The notes under the pieces: generated by a model | Databases searched by the model: none | Seen by the model: the letters and a program-made list of their open reading frames with translations, nothing else | What the model was told of the DNA's origin: nothing | Program-made: the position numbers and the translations under genes | Assembly (NCBI RefSeq): GCF_902859585.1 | Contig: NZ_CADIJM010000003.1 | Span: 558,001-622,000 of the forward strand | Length of the DNA: 64,000 nt | From: Achromobacter animicus | GTDB taxonomy: Bacteria > Pseudomonadota > Gammaproteobacteria > Burkholderiales > Burkholderiaceae_B | Direction: 5' to 3' | Part shown: positions 37,745-48,261 of the stretch, in pieces | How the letters are laid out: the number at the start of each line of letters is the position of its first letter | Numbering within the stretch: the stretch's first letter is position 1

Positions 37745-38929
37745 TCAGGCTCCCGGCTTGGCGGCGGCCGGCGACGAATCCGCCGACACGACGCGTTCGC
37801 CCACCTCCAGGCCTTCCAGCACCTGCGCCTGCACATTGTTGTTCATGCCGATGCGGACCTGGCGCGTCTCGGTCTTGTTGCCTTCCCCCACCACGCGCAC
37901 TTCGTAGCGCCCGTCCGCGCCCCGCTTGCCCAGCGCCGACGCCGGCACCACCACCGCCCCCTTGGCCTCGCCCAGCACGATGAAGACCTGCGCCGTCATC
38001 GAGATGCGCAGCTTCTCGTCGGGGTTGGGCACGTCGAACAGCCCGTTGTAATAGACCGCGGCGCTGGTGGACGTGCTGGTCGAGGACGTCAGCGACGACG
38101 CCGCGTCATCCTTCTGGATGGAATCCGGGGCCGGTTCCACCGCGCGCAGCGTGGCGCGGTAGCGCTCGTCCGGTTCGCCCAGGATCGTGAAGTAGACCGG
38201 CAGCCCCGGCTTAACCCGCGTCACGTCCGCCTCGGAGATCTGCGCCTTGATCGTCATGGTGTCCACCTGCGCCACCTTGATGATGGTGGGCGCGCTCTGG
38301 ATGGAGTTGACCGTCTGGCCTTCCTTGGTCACCACCGCCACCACCATGCCGTCGATCGGCGACACGATGCGCGTGTAACCCAGGTTGACCCGGGCCGTGT
38401 CCACCTGGATCTCGGCCTGCGCGATCTGCGCGTCGAGCGACGCGATCTCGGCACGGGTCACGGCCAGCGTGGCCTCGGCGGTCTCATAGGCCTCGCGCGA
38501 GCTGGCGTCGGCCGCCAGCATCATGCGCTGGCGCTTGAACGCCAGTTCGGCCTGCTTCAGCGTGGCGACCTTGGCCGCCCGCTCGGCGCGCCGCGTCTGC
38601 AGCGCCGCTTCGGCGTTGCGCAGCTCGTTCTGCTGGGTCAGGTCATCGATCTCGGCGACCAGTTGTCCTTTCTTGACGCGATCGCCCAGTTCCACCTTCA
38701 GGGACTTGAGCTGGCCCGTGGCCTGCGCACCGACGCTGACGCGTTCGATGGCGTCGATGGTGCCGCTGGCCAGGACGCTGTCTTCCAGGTCCGCGCGGGA
38801 CACCTCGGCCACGGCGAAGGTAGGCGGCGGCGGCGCTGAGAAGAATGCGGCGCGCGCACCGAAGACAAGAAGCAGGAGGATGACGGCTATCAGGACGTAG
38901 CGCTTGAACTTGCTGCGGGACTTTTTCAT
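37745..38929 (-). CDS. macA: MacA-type membrane fusion protein
   Basis: 394 residues from ATG at 38929 ([21 protein letters not shown]), which puts a single membrane anchor at the N-terminus. The lipoyl domain ([22 protein letters not shown]) flanks a long coiled hairpin (residues about 105-185), followed by a beta-barrel and membrane-proximal domain. It bridges MacB and the outer membrane factor. The linker [17 protein letters not shown] is low-complexity. First gene of the operon. Confidence 0.92.
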   Translation of the reverse strand: MKKSRSKFKRYVLIAVILLLLVFGARAAFFSAPPPPTFAVAEVSRADLEDSVLASGTIDAIERVSVGAQATGQLKSLKVELGDRVKKGQLVAEIDDLTQQNELRNAEAALQTRRAERAAKVATLKQAELAFKRQRMMLAADASSREAYETAEATLAVTRAEIASLDAQIAQAEIQVDTARVNLGYTRIVSPIDGMVVAVVTKEGQTVNSIQSAPTIIKVAQVDTMTIKAQISEADVTRVKPGLPVYFTILGEPDERYRATLRAVEPAPDSIQKDDAASSLTSSTSTSTSAAVYYNGLFDVPNPDEKLRISMTAQVFIVLGEAKGAVVVPASALGKRGADGRYEVRVVGEGNKTETRQVRIGMNNNVQAQVLEGLEVGERVVSADSSPAAAKPGA

Positions 38930-39060
38930 TGAACCTGGACGATGGGAACGGCAAGGCGCCACGGGCGGCGCCGGTAATGCTGCAAACAAGCGGCGTAATT
39001 CGAAGGTGAATTGCACCGGGCGGACGTGTTCCGTTGCGTGAACGATACAACGATCCCAGG

Positions 39061-39076
39061 ACGGTTGCGGAACCGT
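39061..39076. promoter_or_regulatory. Inverted repeat ACGGTT-gcgg-AACCGT, operator candidate near macA
   Basis: A perfect 6+4+6 dyad lies 132 bases before the macA start, in the 314-base gap (38930-39243) between macA and the divergent MFS gene. That gap also holds a second palindrome at 39159. Otherwise I see no gene or terminator in the gap. Confidence 0.35.
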
Positions 39077-39158
39077 TTTACCGCACCTGCCGCGAACGTG
39101 CCGTCATCTTGCCGAATAAGCGCGAGACTTGTCCGGTAGAGACCGTTAACTTCGCAAT

Positions 39159-39170
39159 GTGACTAGTCAC
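39159..39170. promoter_or_regulatory. Perfect 12-bp palindrome GTGACTAGTCAC upstream of MFS gene
   Basis: It lies 74 bases before the GTG start of the MFS transporter. The wider context ATGTGACTAGTCACTGTG looks like a dimeric regulator site. The half-site spacing is too short for a CRP site (TGTGA-N6-TCACA). Confidence 0.4.
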
Positions 39171-39243
39171 TGTGCGCTGCACCGCAAAATCGCATCGCCT
39201 CGACATAGCCGGACGTTACGAACAGAATGAATGCAGTTAAGCC

Positions 39244-40452
39244 GTGTCTACCTCCAACAGATCCCCCTCCTCGCCATCCAGTTCCCCGGAATTTTCCGGG
39301 GCGGTGCTTTTGTGCCTGCTGGCAATGATGAATCATGTGGCGCTGACCGGGGGACGGATCACCGTTTCCCTGACGGCGCTGCAGATGGGGCTGTCCACAT
39401 TCACGGTGGGCACGCTGGTGGCGGTGTTTGCGGTGCTGCCCATGCTGTTTTCGGTCCGCGCGGGTCGCTGGGTGGACCGGGTCGGCATCGTCCGTCCGCT
39501 GGTCATCGGCACCACATTGGTGGCTTTCGGCACGCTACTCCCCTCTATTTCACAAACGCAGTCCGCGCTGCTGGTCGCGTCCTGCTGCATCGGCATCGGC
39601 TTCATGCTGCATCAGGTCGCCACGCAGGATCTGCTGGGACACGCCGAACCCGAAAAGCGGCTGCGCAATTTCTCGTTCATGTCATTGGCCCTGGCAGGGT
39701 CGGGATTTTCCGGTCCTTTGATCGCCGGTCTGGCCATTGACCACCTGGGTACGCGCACGGCCTTCGGCCTCCTCGCCGTCGGGCCCCTGCTCTCGGGAAT
39801 CGGCCTGTATGCGCTGCGGCATCAGTTGAAGGCCGTCGACGCTGCCATCACCGGCGTGCGAGAGGCCCAGCGCCGCCGGGTCACCGAATTGCTCGCCGTG
39901 CCCGCCTTGCGTCGTGTCCTGATGGTAAACACGATCCTGTCCGGCGCGTGGGATACCCACCTGTTCGTCGTACCGATCTTCGGCGTGGCGATTGGCTTGT
40001 CCGCCACCACCATCGGCGTCATTCTTGCGTCGTTCGCGGCGGCAACTTTCGTTATCCGGCTGGCTTTGCCGCTGATCCAGCGCCGGGTGCGATCCTGGAC
40101 ACTGGTGCGCGTGGCCATGGCCACCGCGGCGATCGACTTCTTGCTTTACCCGCTGTTCACCGACGTTACCGTCCTGATCGTGCTGTCTTTCATCCTGGGA
40201 CTGGCGCTGGGCTGTTGCCAACCCAGCATGCTGTCCCTGCTGCACCAATACTCGCCGCCGGGCCGCGCCGCCGAAGCCGTGGGCCTGCGCATGGCGCTGA
40301 TCAACGGTTCGCAGGTGTCCCTGCCGTTGACCTTCGGCGCGCTGGGTGCGGTAATTGGCGTTGCCCCGCTTTTCTGGGCCTATTCCGTGGCGCTGATGGC
40401 CGGGGGCTGGGCCAACCGAAATCCTCCGCACGAGCCTGAACGGAAAACGTAG
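39244..40452 (+). CDS. MFS transporter
   Basis: 402 residues from GTG at 39244. A Ser/Pro-rich N-terminus is followed by twelve predicted membrane segments. The loop 2-3 motif reads FSVRAGRWVDRVGI (a variant of G-x3-D-R-x-G) and the halves are separated near VREAQRRRVTELLA. It is probably a drug or metabolite exporter of the sugar/drug class. It runs two bases into the next gene's start region, suggesting cotranscription with the ChaC-like gene. Substrate unknown. Confidence 0.85.
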   Translation: MSTSNRSPSSPSSSPEFSGAVLLCLLAMMNHVALTGGRITVSLTALQMGLSTFTVGTLVAVFAVLPMLFSVRAGRWVDRVGIVRPLVIGTTLVAFGTLLPSISQTQSALLVASCCIGIGFMLHQVATQDLLGHAEPEKRLRNFSFMSLALAGSGFSGPLIAGLAIDHLGTRTAFGLLAVGPLLSGIGLYALRHQLKAVDAAITGVREAQRRRVTELLAVPALRRVLMVNTILSGAWDTHLFVVPIFGVAIGLSATTIGVILASFAAATFVIRLALPLIQRRVRSWTLVRVAMATAAIDFLLYPLFTDVTVLIVLSFILGLALGCCQPSMLSLLHQYSPPGRAAEAVGLRMALINGSQVSLPLTFGALGAVIGVAPLFWAYSVALMAGGWANRNPPHEPERKT

Positions 40453-40454
40453 TT

Positions 40455-41111
40455 GTGAACAAGCAGTCCTCCCCCTCCGACATCTCCGGCGCGTCCTTGC
40501 CCTTCCGGCTCTGGACGGCAGAAGAACGCCAAGCCTCGCTCGACGATGCGCTCAAACACTGGCAGGCCGGGGAAGACGTATGGGTATTCGGGTACGGATC
40601 CCTGATCTGGCGGCCGGATTTCGACTTCCAGGAACGGCGCCTGGCCACGCTGCGCGGCCACCACCGGGCGCTTTGCCTATGGTCGCGGGTGAACCGGGGC
40701 ACGCCCGAATGCCCCGGCCTGGTGTTTGGACTGGATCGCGGCGGTTCCTGCCGGGGTGTGGTCTACCGCCTGGCCGGCGACCAGGTCCCCAATTACTTCC
40801 CCGCCCTCTGGGAACGCGAGATGTCCACGGGCGCCTACCTGCCCCGCTGGATCAACTGCGCCACGGACGAAGGGGTCGTCCGCGCCCTGGTCTTCATCAT
40901 GAACCGCAGCAATCCCGCCTATATCCGCGCACTGCCCGAGCCGGAACTGCTGGAGATCGTGCGCCGCGCGGCGGGACGCTACGGCCCGTGCACGGACTAT
41001 GTGGTCCAGACCGCCCAGGCCTTGCGGTCCGCCGGCATTCACGACGCCCGGCTCGACGCGATCGCACGCCGGCTGGAACTGGACGGCCACCCGCTGCCCG
41101 AAGGTCCCTGA
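40455..41111 (+). CDS. ChaC-type gamma-glutamylcyclotransferase
   Basis: 218 residues from GTG at 40455, two bases after the MFS stop. The signature VFGYGSLIWRPDFDF is the substrate-binding YGSL motif; RRLATLRGHHRALCLWS and YLPRWINC are also typical of ChaC. It degrades glutathione to 5-oxoproline and Cys-Gly. The adjacent transporter could export a product or conjugate, but that is a guess. The catalytic Glu region (ALWEREMSTGAYLPRW) is intact. Confidence 0.88.
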   Translation: MNKQSSPSDISGASLPFRLWTAEERQASLDDALKHWQAGEDVWVFGYGSLIWRPDFDFQERRLATLRGHHRALCLWSRVNRGTPECPGLVFGLDRGGSCRGVVYRLAGDQVPNYFPALWEREMSTGAYLPRWINCATDEGVVRALVFIMNRSNPAYIRALPEPELLEIVRRAAGRYGPCTDYVVQTAQALRSAGIHDARLDAIARRLELDGHPLPEGP

Positions 41112-41227
41112 CGCCAAAAGGGGCGAGCAGGCCCGGCGAACTTGTCCGGGGCCTGCGCGGGGTCAATGAGGGGCCGGTCTTCCAGGCGGTATAAACTCCC
41201 TGTTATCAACGCTGAACCCCTAAGACC

Positions 41228-41857
41228 ATGTCCGTCTCTGATCTGCGTCAAAGCTACGAAAAGAATGTGCTCCTGGAAAGCCAGGCCGCCCGCTCCCCGT
41301 TCGAACAATTCACCCGCTGGTTCGACGAGGCCCTCGCGGCCAAGGTGCCCGAACCCAACGCCATGACCCTGGCGACGGTGGATGCCAGCGGCCAGCCCAG
41401 CGCCCGCATCGTCCTCATCAAGGGCTTTGACGACCAGGGCTTCACGTTCTTCACCAATTACGAATCGCGCAAGGGCCTGGACCTGCTGGCCGAACCGCGC
41501 GCCAGCCTGCTGTTCTTCTGGCAGCCGCTGGAGCGCCAGGTCCGCATCGAGGGCGTGGTGGAAAAGGTGGCCGCCGAAGAGTCGGACGCCTACTATCACA
41601 GCCGCCCGGCCGGATCGCGCATCGGCGCGTGGGCCTCGCGCCAGAGCCAGCCCATCACCCGCGAAGAGCTGGAAGCCCGTGAAAAGGAATTCCGCGAACG
41701 CTTCGGCGAACAGCCGCCCCGCCCGCCGCACTGGGGCGGCTACCGTCTGAAGCCCACCGCCTTTGAGTTCTGGCAGGGCCGGCCGTCCCGCCTGCACGAC
41801 CGCCTGCGCTACGTCGCGGACGGCGCGGACTGGAAGATCGAACGCCTGTCTCCCTGA
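41228..41857 (+). CDS. pdxH: Pyridoxamine 5'-phosphate oxidase
   Basis: 209 residues, the usual PdxH length. The FMN-binding split barrel shows [40 protein letters not shown] and the C-terminal [16 protein letters not shown] with RLHDRL, all hallmarks of PdxH. It oxidises PNP/PMP to pyridoxal 5'-phosphate. It precedes a flavin reductase gene by 69 bases. Confidence 0.95.
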   Translation: MSVSDLRQSYEKNVLLESQAARSPFEQFTRWFDEALAAKVPEPNAMTLATVDASGQPSARIVLIKGFDDQGFTFFTNYESRKGLDLLAEPRASLLFFWQPLERQVRIEGVVEKVAAEESDAYYHSRPAGSRIGAWASRQSQPITREELEAREKEFRERFGEQPPRPPHWGGYRLKPTAFEFWQGRPSRLHDRLRYVADGADWKIERLSP

Positions 41858-41926
41858 TACAGGCGCCCCCGTCGCGGGGCGTCCCCACGCCGGGCGCCTC
41901 CCGCGCCCGACCGAACTGTCTACTGC

Positions 41927-43557
<1,631 letters not shown>

Positions 43558-43597
43558 TCTCCGCCCGCTCCCTCTTTCTTATTCATCCATTTCCGCC

Positions 43598-44452
43598 ATG
43601 CAGCACAACGACTACATCCTGACCCTGTCCTGCCCCGACCGCACCGGCATCGTCTACCGCGTCAGCGGCCTGTTGTTCGAACTGGGTTGCAACATCCTGG
43701 ATTCGCAGCAGTTCGGCGACGAAGAGACCGGCCGGTTCTTTCTGCGCGTGCACTTCGACCTGCCGGTCGGCGCCTCCGCCGAAGACCTGCGCACCCGCCT
43801 GGACGCCATGTCCGCCGGCTACGGCATGGAACTGAAGCTGCACGACGCGCGCCGCAAGGAACGCCTGCTCATCATGGTCAGCAAGCAGGGCCACTGCTTG
43901 AACGACCTGCTGTTCCGCGTGCACAGCGGCCATCTGCATGCCGAAGTGGCCGCCATCGTCTCGAATCACAACGACTACGCCGGCCTGGCCGCCACCTACA
44001 ACATCCCGTTCCACCACCTGCCGGTCACGCCCGACACCAAGCTGGAACAGGAAAAGCAGGTGCTCAAGATCGTCGACGAGGCGAACATCGATCTGGTCGT
44101 GCTGGCGCGCTACATGCAGATCCTGTCCGCCGACATGTGCCGCGCGCTGACCGGACGGGCGATCAACATCCATCACAGCTTCCTGCCCAGCTTCAAGGGC
44201 GCGCGCCCCTACCACCAGGCGCATGCGCGCGGCGTGAAGATCATCGGCGCCACGGCCCATTACGTGACCTCGGACCTGGACGAAGGCCCGATCATCGACC
44301 AGGACATCGAGCGCGTCGACCACACGATGACCGCGCAGGACCTGACCCAGGTGGGCAGCGACATCGAATCCCTGGTGCTGTCGCGCGCCGTGCGCAGCCA
44401 CGTCGAACACCGCATCCTGCTGAACCGCAACAAGACCGTCGTGTTCCGCTGA
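43598..44452 (+). CDS. purU: Formyltetrahydrofolate deformylase
   Basis: 284 residues. An N-terminal ACT domain (LTLSCPDRTGIVYRVSGLLFELGCNI) precedes a formyltransferase-like catalytic domain with LARYMQILS, INIHHSFLPSFKGARPYHQA and HYVTSDLDEGPIIDQD (Asn, His and Asp of the hydrolase site). It releases formate from 10-formyl-THF to balance one-carbon pools. It ends three bases from a convergent LysR gene. Confidence 0.94.
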   Translation: MQHNDYILTLSCPDRTGIVYRVSGLLFELGCNILDSQQFGDEETGRFFLRVHFDLPVGASAEDLRTRLDAMSAGYGMELKLHDARRKERLLIMVSKQGHCLNDLLFRVHSGHLHAEVAAIVSNHNDYAGLAATYNIPFHHLPVTPDTKLEQEKQVLKIVDEANIDLVVLARYMQILSADMCRALTGRAINIHHSFLPSFKGARPYHQAHARGVKIIGATAHYVTSDLDEGPIIDQDIERVDHTMTAQDLTQVGSDIESLVLSRAVRSHVEHRILLNRNKTVVFR

Positions 44453-44455
44453 TCC

Positions 44456-45376
44456 TCACGCCTTTGACGGGACCGCGGCGGGCGGTTGCAACGGCGGAAA
44501 CGCCTGGGCCACCAACGCCACCGCGCGCTCCTGCAAGGGCGAGCGCGCCGCATCGGGCCAGATCACCTGGCTGATCGAGCGCGCTTCGTGTTCGAACGCA
44601 ATGAACCGCGTGCCCGCCAGCCCGCTGCGCGACAGGCACGCCGGCACGATCGACACCCCCAATCCCTGCGACACCAGCGACGCCACGCTCAGCCAGTGGC
44701 GCACCTCGTGCCGGATCGCCGGCATGAAGCCGGCCGACACGCACATGGCCAGCACCGTCTCGTAATAGCTGGGCGAGGCCGCCCGCGCGAAAAAGACAAA
44801 GTCATCCTCCGCCAGCTCCGCCAGCCGCAGCGTCGTGCGCTGCGCGAGCGGATGCGCGTCCGGCAGACACACGACGAACGGCTCGGCCATCAGATCACGC
44901 GCCTGCACGCCGTCCGGCACCGGATTGGCGTGGATGAAGCCCAGGTCCTGCTCGCCGCGCCGCACCGCCTCGATCTGATCATGTGAGTTCAGTTCGGTCA
45001 GCACGTGCTCCACGTCGGGCAGTTCCGTGCGCATGGCGCTCAGCAGCGCGGGCAGGCCCCGATACAGCATCGACCCCACGAAGCCGATCCGCAGCCGGCC
45101 GCGCAGGCCCGCGTCCACCTGGCGCACCAGCGTGCGGACCTCTTCAGCCTGGCGCAGCAGAATCAGGGCCTCGTGGTAGAGCGCCTGGCCGGCGTCGGTC
45201 AGCTCGACATGCCGGCTGGTGCGGGCCAAGAGGCGCGCGCCGATGTTCTCTTCCAGCTGGCGGATCGCGTAGCTGAGCGGCGGCTGCGAGATGTGCAGGC
45301 GTGCCGCCGCGCGGCTGAAATGGCGCTCTTCGGCCACGGCGATGAAGTAGCGCAGCAGCCGGGGTTCCAAGTCCAT
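44456..45376 (-). CDS. LysR family transcriptional regulator
   Basis: 306 residues. N-terminus MDLEPRLLRYFIAVAEERHFSRAAARLHISQPPLSYAIRQLE is typical of the CatR/BenM/TfdR-like branch. The effector domain begins RGRLRIGFVGSMLYRGLP. It is divergent from an acyl-CoA dehydrogenase/Bug/CoA-transferase operon across a 121-base gap that holds an FNR-type box and an outer TATCTAT/ATAGATA dyad, so it probably regulates that operon. Confidence 0.9.
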   Translation of the reverse strand: MDLEPRLLRYFIAVAEERHFSRAAARLHISQPPLSYAIRQLEENIGARLLARTSRHVELTDAGQALYHEALILLRQAEEVRTLVRQVDAGLRGRLRIGFVGSMLYRGLPALLSAMRTELPDVEHVLTELNSHDQIEAVRRGEQDLGFIHANPVPDGVQARDLMAEPFVVCLPDAHPLAQRTTLRLAELAEDDFVFFARAASPSYYETVLAMCVSAGFMPAIRHEVRHWLSVASLVSQGLGVSIVPACLSRSGLAGTRFIAFEHEARSISQVIWPDAARSPLQERAVALVAQAFPPLQPPAAVPSKA

Positions 45377-45394
45377 GCGTCCCTCCTTAAGGCA

Positions 45395-45446
45395 TATCTA
45401 TATTTTTTTTGGATTGATCTACATCAAAACAGTATTTGAATAGATA
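45395..45446. promoter_or_regulatory. Wide TATCTAT...ATAGATA dyad in the divergent promoter
   Basis: Perfect 7-base arms at 45395-45401 and 45440-45446 are separated by 38 bases and symmetrically flank the FNR-type box. The whole region is unusually AT-rich (a T8 run at 45403-45410). It may be a looping or two-site LysR target. Confidence 0.4.
45414..45427. promoter_or_regulatory. Perfect FNR/ANR-type box TTGAT-CTAC-ATCAA
   Basis: The 14 bases match the consensus TTGAT-N4-ATCAA at all ten defined positions. The centre lies about 77 bases before the acyl-CoA dehydrogenase ATG and about 44 bases from the LysR ATG. It suggests oxygen-responsive control of one or both transcripts. Confidence 0.6.
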
Positions 45447-45497
45447 AATCAAGGCCCGCACCATAGGGCATCTCCCCGTCTCGACCCGGATGCCGCC

Positions 45498-47198
45498 ATG
45501 GATACCCCTGCCTTGCCCGTTGCCGCCACCGCCACGCCCGTCCCGGATTCCCGCGGGCTGAACCTGTTCAGCGCCGACTCATACGCCGAGGCGCTGAGCC
45601 GACGCTACCTGCCGCCCGCCCTGCACGCGCATCTGTTGCCGCACCTGAGCCGGCTGGGCGAACTGGCAGGCGGGGTGATGGACGAACTGGCTTCCGTGGC
45701 CGACAAGCATCCGCCCACGCTGTCCGTGCGCACCCGGGCCGGCACGGACGAGTCCCGCATCGACAAGCATCCGGCCTACGTCGAACTGGAACGCCTGGCC
45801 TACAGCGAATTCGGTCTGGCCGCCCTGTCCCACCGGGGCGGTGTGCTCGGCTGGCCCGAGCCCATGCCCGCCGCCGCCAAATACGCGCTCAGCCATCTCT
45901 TCGTGCAGGCGGAGTTCGGCCTGTGCTGCCCGGTCAGCATGACGGACTCGCTGGCGCGCACGTTGCGCAAGTTCGGCGACCCGGCACTGGTCGAGCGCGT
46001 GCTGCCGCAGGTGACGTCGCAGGACTTCGACACGCTGCGCCAGGGCGCCATGTTCATGACCGAACAGGGCGCGGGCTCGGACGTCAGCGCCACCGAAGTC
46101 ACGGCGCAAGCGCAGGACGACGGCACTTGGCGCATTCACGGCGACAAGTGGTTCTGCTCGAACCCCGACGCCGGCTTTGCGATGGTGCTGGCCCGCAGCG
46201 AAACGGATCCCGGCCTGAAGGGCGTGTCGCTCTTTCTGCTGCCGCGCGACCTGGCGGACGGCACGCACAACCACTACCGCATCCTGCGCCTGAAGGACAA
46301 GCTGGGCACGCGCTCCATGGCCAGCGGCGAAATCCGTCTGGAAGGCGCGGTGGCCTGGCTGGTGGGCGAACGCGGCCGCGGCTTCAAGCACATGGCCGAC
46401 ATGATCAACAACTCGCGCCTGTCGAACGGCATGCGCGCCGCGGGCCTGATGCGCCGCGCCGTCACTGAAGCCGTCTACGTGTCGCAGCATCGCCGCGCCT
46501 TCGGCAAGCGGCTGATCGACATGCCGCTGATGCAGCGCCAGCTCGTCAAGATGATCGTGTGGGCCGAACAGGCGCGCAGCGTGATGTTCCAGACGGCGCG
46601 CGCGCTGGCCGATGCCGATCAAGGCGCGGCGGACCCCGCGCTGGCGCGCATCCTGACGCCGCTGATCAAGTTCCGCGCCTGCCGCGACGCGCGCAAGGTC
46701 ACCGGCGACGCGATGGAAGTGCGCGGCGGCTGCGGCTATATCGAGGAGTTCACCGAACCCCGCCTGGTGCGCGACGCGCATCTGGGCTCCATCTGGGAAG
46801 GCACCAGCAACATCGTCGCGCTGGATGTCCTGCGCGCCATCAAGAAAGAGCATTCCCTGCCCGCGCTGCGCAGCCACATCGACCGCCTGCTGGCCGACGG
46901 CGCGCCCTGCCCGCCCGAACTGGCCGATCTGCAGGCCAGCGCCCTGGAAAAGACCTACGCGCTGGCGGAACATGCCGCGCAAGGCGACCATGCCCAGCTG
47001 GCGCGCCAGGCCGCATCGCTGCTGTATCACGCGGTGTCCATGGCCGCGTTGCGCTGGGAAGCCACCGGCCCGGGTCTGGAAACCCGCGCGCGGCTGGCCG
47101 ACCAGGTGCTGCTGCACCGCCTGTCGCCGCGCGATCCCTATGCCATCCCGCCTGACGAAAGCGCGGCCTGCCAGGCCATCCTGCAGTACGCGCTGTAA
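45498..47198 (+). CDS. Acyl-CoA dehydrogenase family protein (AidB-like length)
   Basis: 566 residues, longer than a typical acyl-CoA dehydrogenase (about 390) because of an extra N-terminal part and a C-terminal domain of about 120 residues, as in AidB-like members. FAD-binding and core signatures are MTEQGAGSDVSATEV, WFCSNPDAG, RLSNGMRAAGLMRRAV and MEVRGGCGYIEEF. The catalytic-region loop is GSIWEGTSNIVALDV. First gene of an operon with a Bug binding protein and a CoA-transferase, suggesting oxidation of an acyl-CoA made by that transferase. Substrate unknown; a pure DNA-repair AidB role is less likely in this context. Confidence 0.88.
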   Translation: MDTPALPVAATATPVPDSRGLNLFSADSYAEALSRRYLPPALHAHLLPHLSRLGELAGGVMDELASVADKHPPTLSVRTRAGTDESRIDKHPAYVELERLAYSEFGLAALSHRGGVLGWPEPMPAAAKYALSHLFVQAEFGLCCPVSMTDSLARTLRKFGDPALVERVLPQVTSQDFDTLRQGAMFMTEQGAGSDVSATEVTAQAQDDGTWRIHGDKWFCSNPDAGFAMVLARSETDPGLKGVSLFLLPRDLADGTHNHYRILRLKDKLGTRSMASGEIRLEGAVAWLVGERGRGFKHMADMINNSRLSNGMRAAGLMRRAVTEAVYVSQHRRAFGKRLIDMPLMQRQLVKMIVWAEQARSVMFQTARALADADQGAADPALARILTPLIKFRACRDARKVTGDAMEVRGGCGYIEEFTEPRLVRDAHLGSIWEGTSNIVALDVLRAIKKEHSLPALRSHIDRLLADGAPCPPELADLQASALEKTYALAEHAAQGDHAQLARQAASLLYHAVSMAALRWEATGPGLETRARLADQVLLHRLSPRDPYAIPPDESAACQAILQYAL

Positions 47199-47267
47199 TG
47201 CCCATCCGGCTTTTGCAGTAACCCGACGCCGGCGGCACAGCCGGCGCGCCATCCACTGGAGACATGC

Positions 47268-48248
47268 ATGAAACGCTATTTCGCCCCCCTGTTCCTGGCG
47301 GCCGCCGCCATCGTCGCGGCCACGCCGGCCGTTGCCGCAGACGCCTACCCCACTGCGCGGCCGGTCACGCTGGTCGTGCCCTTCCCGCCCGGCGGCCCCA
47401 CCGACGCGCTGGCCCGCCGCCTGGCCGAAAAGCTGCGCGAGCCGCTCAAGCAGAACGTCATCGTCGAAAACCGCAGCGGCGCGGGCGGCAACATCGGCTC
47501 TGAATACGTCGCGTCCGCCAAGCCCGACGGCTACACCATTCTGTTCGGCACGTCCGGCCCGCTGGCCATCAACGTCAGCCTGTACAAGAAGCAGAACTAC
47601 AACCCCGAGACCAGCTTCGCGCCCATCATCCGCATCGGCCACCTGCCCAACATCCTGGTCGTGAACCCGTCGGTGCCCGCCAACAACATGCAGGAACTGA
47701 TCGCCTACGCGCAGAAGAATCCGGACAAGCTGAGCTACGCCTCGTCCGGCAACGGCGCGTCGTCGCACCTGGCCGGCATCCTGTTCAACCGCATGGCCGG
47801 CACCAAGATCATGCACATCCCCTACAAGGGCACCGGCCCCGCGCTGAACGATCTGCTGGGCGGCCAGGTGTCGATGTCGTTCACCGACATCCTGACCGCG
47901 CTGCCGTACATCAAGGCGGGCAAGCTGCGCGCCATCGGCCTGGGCAGCGCGCAGCGTTCCGACGCGCTGCCCGAGCTGCCGACGCTGTCCGAGCAGGGGC
48001 TGAAGGGCTATGACGTCAGCGTCTTCTTCGGCATCGTCGCGCCCAAGGACACCCCGGCCGATGTGGTGAACACGCTGAACCAAGCCTTCAAGACGGCGCT
48101 GTCCGATCCCGCGATCGAGCAGACGCTGCGCATGCAGGGCATCGTCGAAGCGCAGGACAAGACGCCGCAGGGTCTGTCCACCTTCATCACCACCGAAGTC
48201 CCCAAGTGGCGCGAGCTGATCCAGAGCGCCAACGTTTCCATCGACTGA
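47268..48248 (+). CDS. Bug family (TctC-like) periplasmic substrate-binding protein
   Basis: 326 residues with signal peptide MKRYFAPLFLAAAAIVAATP to AVAA. Bug hallmarks are YPTARPVTLVVPFPPGGPTDALAR, ENRSGAGGNIGSEYVA, KPDGYTILFGTSG and HIPYKGTGPALNDLLGGQV. It binds small carboxylates in the periplasm. No TctA/TctB membrane partners are present, as is usual for the expanded Bug family. Its place between an acyl-CoA dehydrogenase and a CoA-transferase suggests that it captures the acid degraded by this operon. Confidence 0.92.
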   Translation: MKRYFAPLFLAAAAIVAATPAVAADAYPTARPVTLVVPFPPGGPTDALARRLAEKLREPLKQNVIVENRSGAGGNIGSEYVASAKPDGYTILFGTSGPLAINVSLYKKQNYNPETSFAPIIRIGHLPNILVVNPSVPANNMQELIAYAQKNPDKLSYASSGNGASSHLAGILFNRMAGTKIMHIPYKGTGPALNDLLGGQVSMSFTDILTALPYIKAGKLRAIGLGSAQRSDALPELPTLSEQGLKGYDVSVFFGIVAPKDTPADVVNTLNQAFKTALSDPAIEQTLRMQGIVEAQDKTPQGLSTFITTEVPKWRELIQSANVSID

Positions 48249-48261
48249 CGCGAAGAATTCC

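Noticed and set aside
39159-39170. CRP site at GTGACTAGTCAC
   Set aside because: CRP needs TGTGA-N6-TCACA; here the half-sites are too close together.
47227-47246. CGCCGGC/GCCGGCG hairpin before the Bug gene as a terminator
   Set aside because: No T-run follows, and it lies inside a probable operon between the acyl-CoA dehydrogenase and Bug genes.
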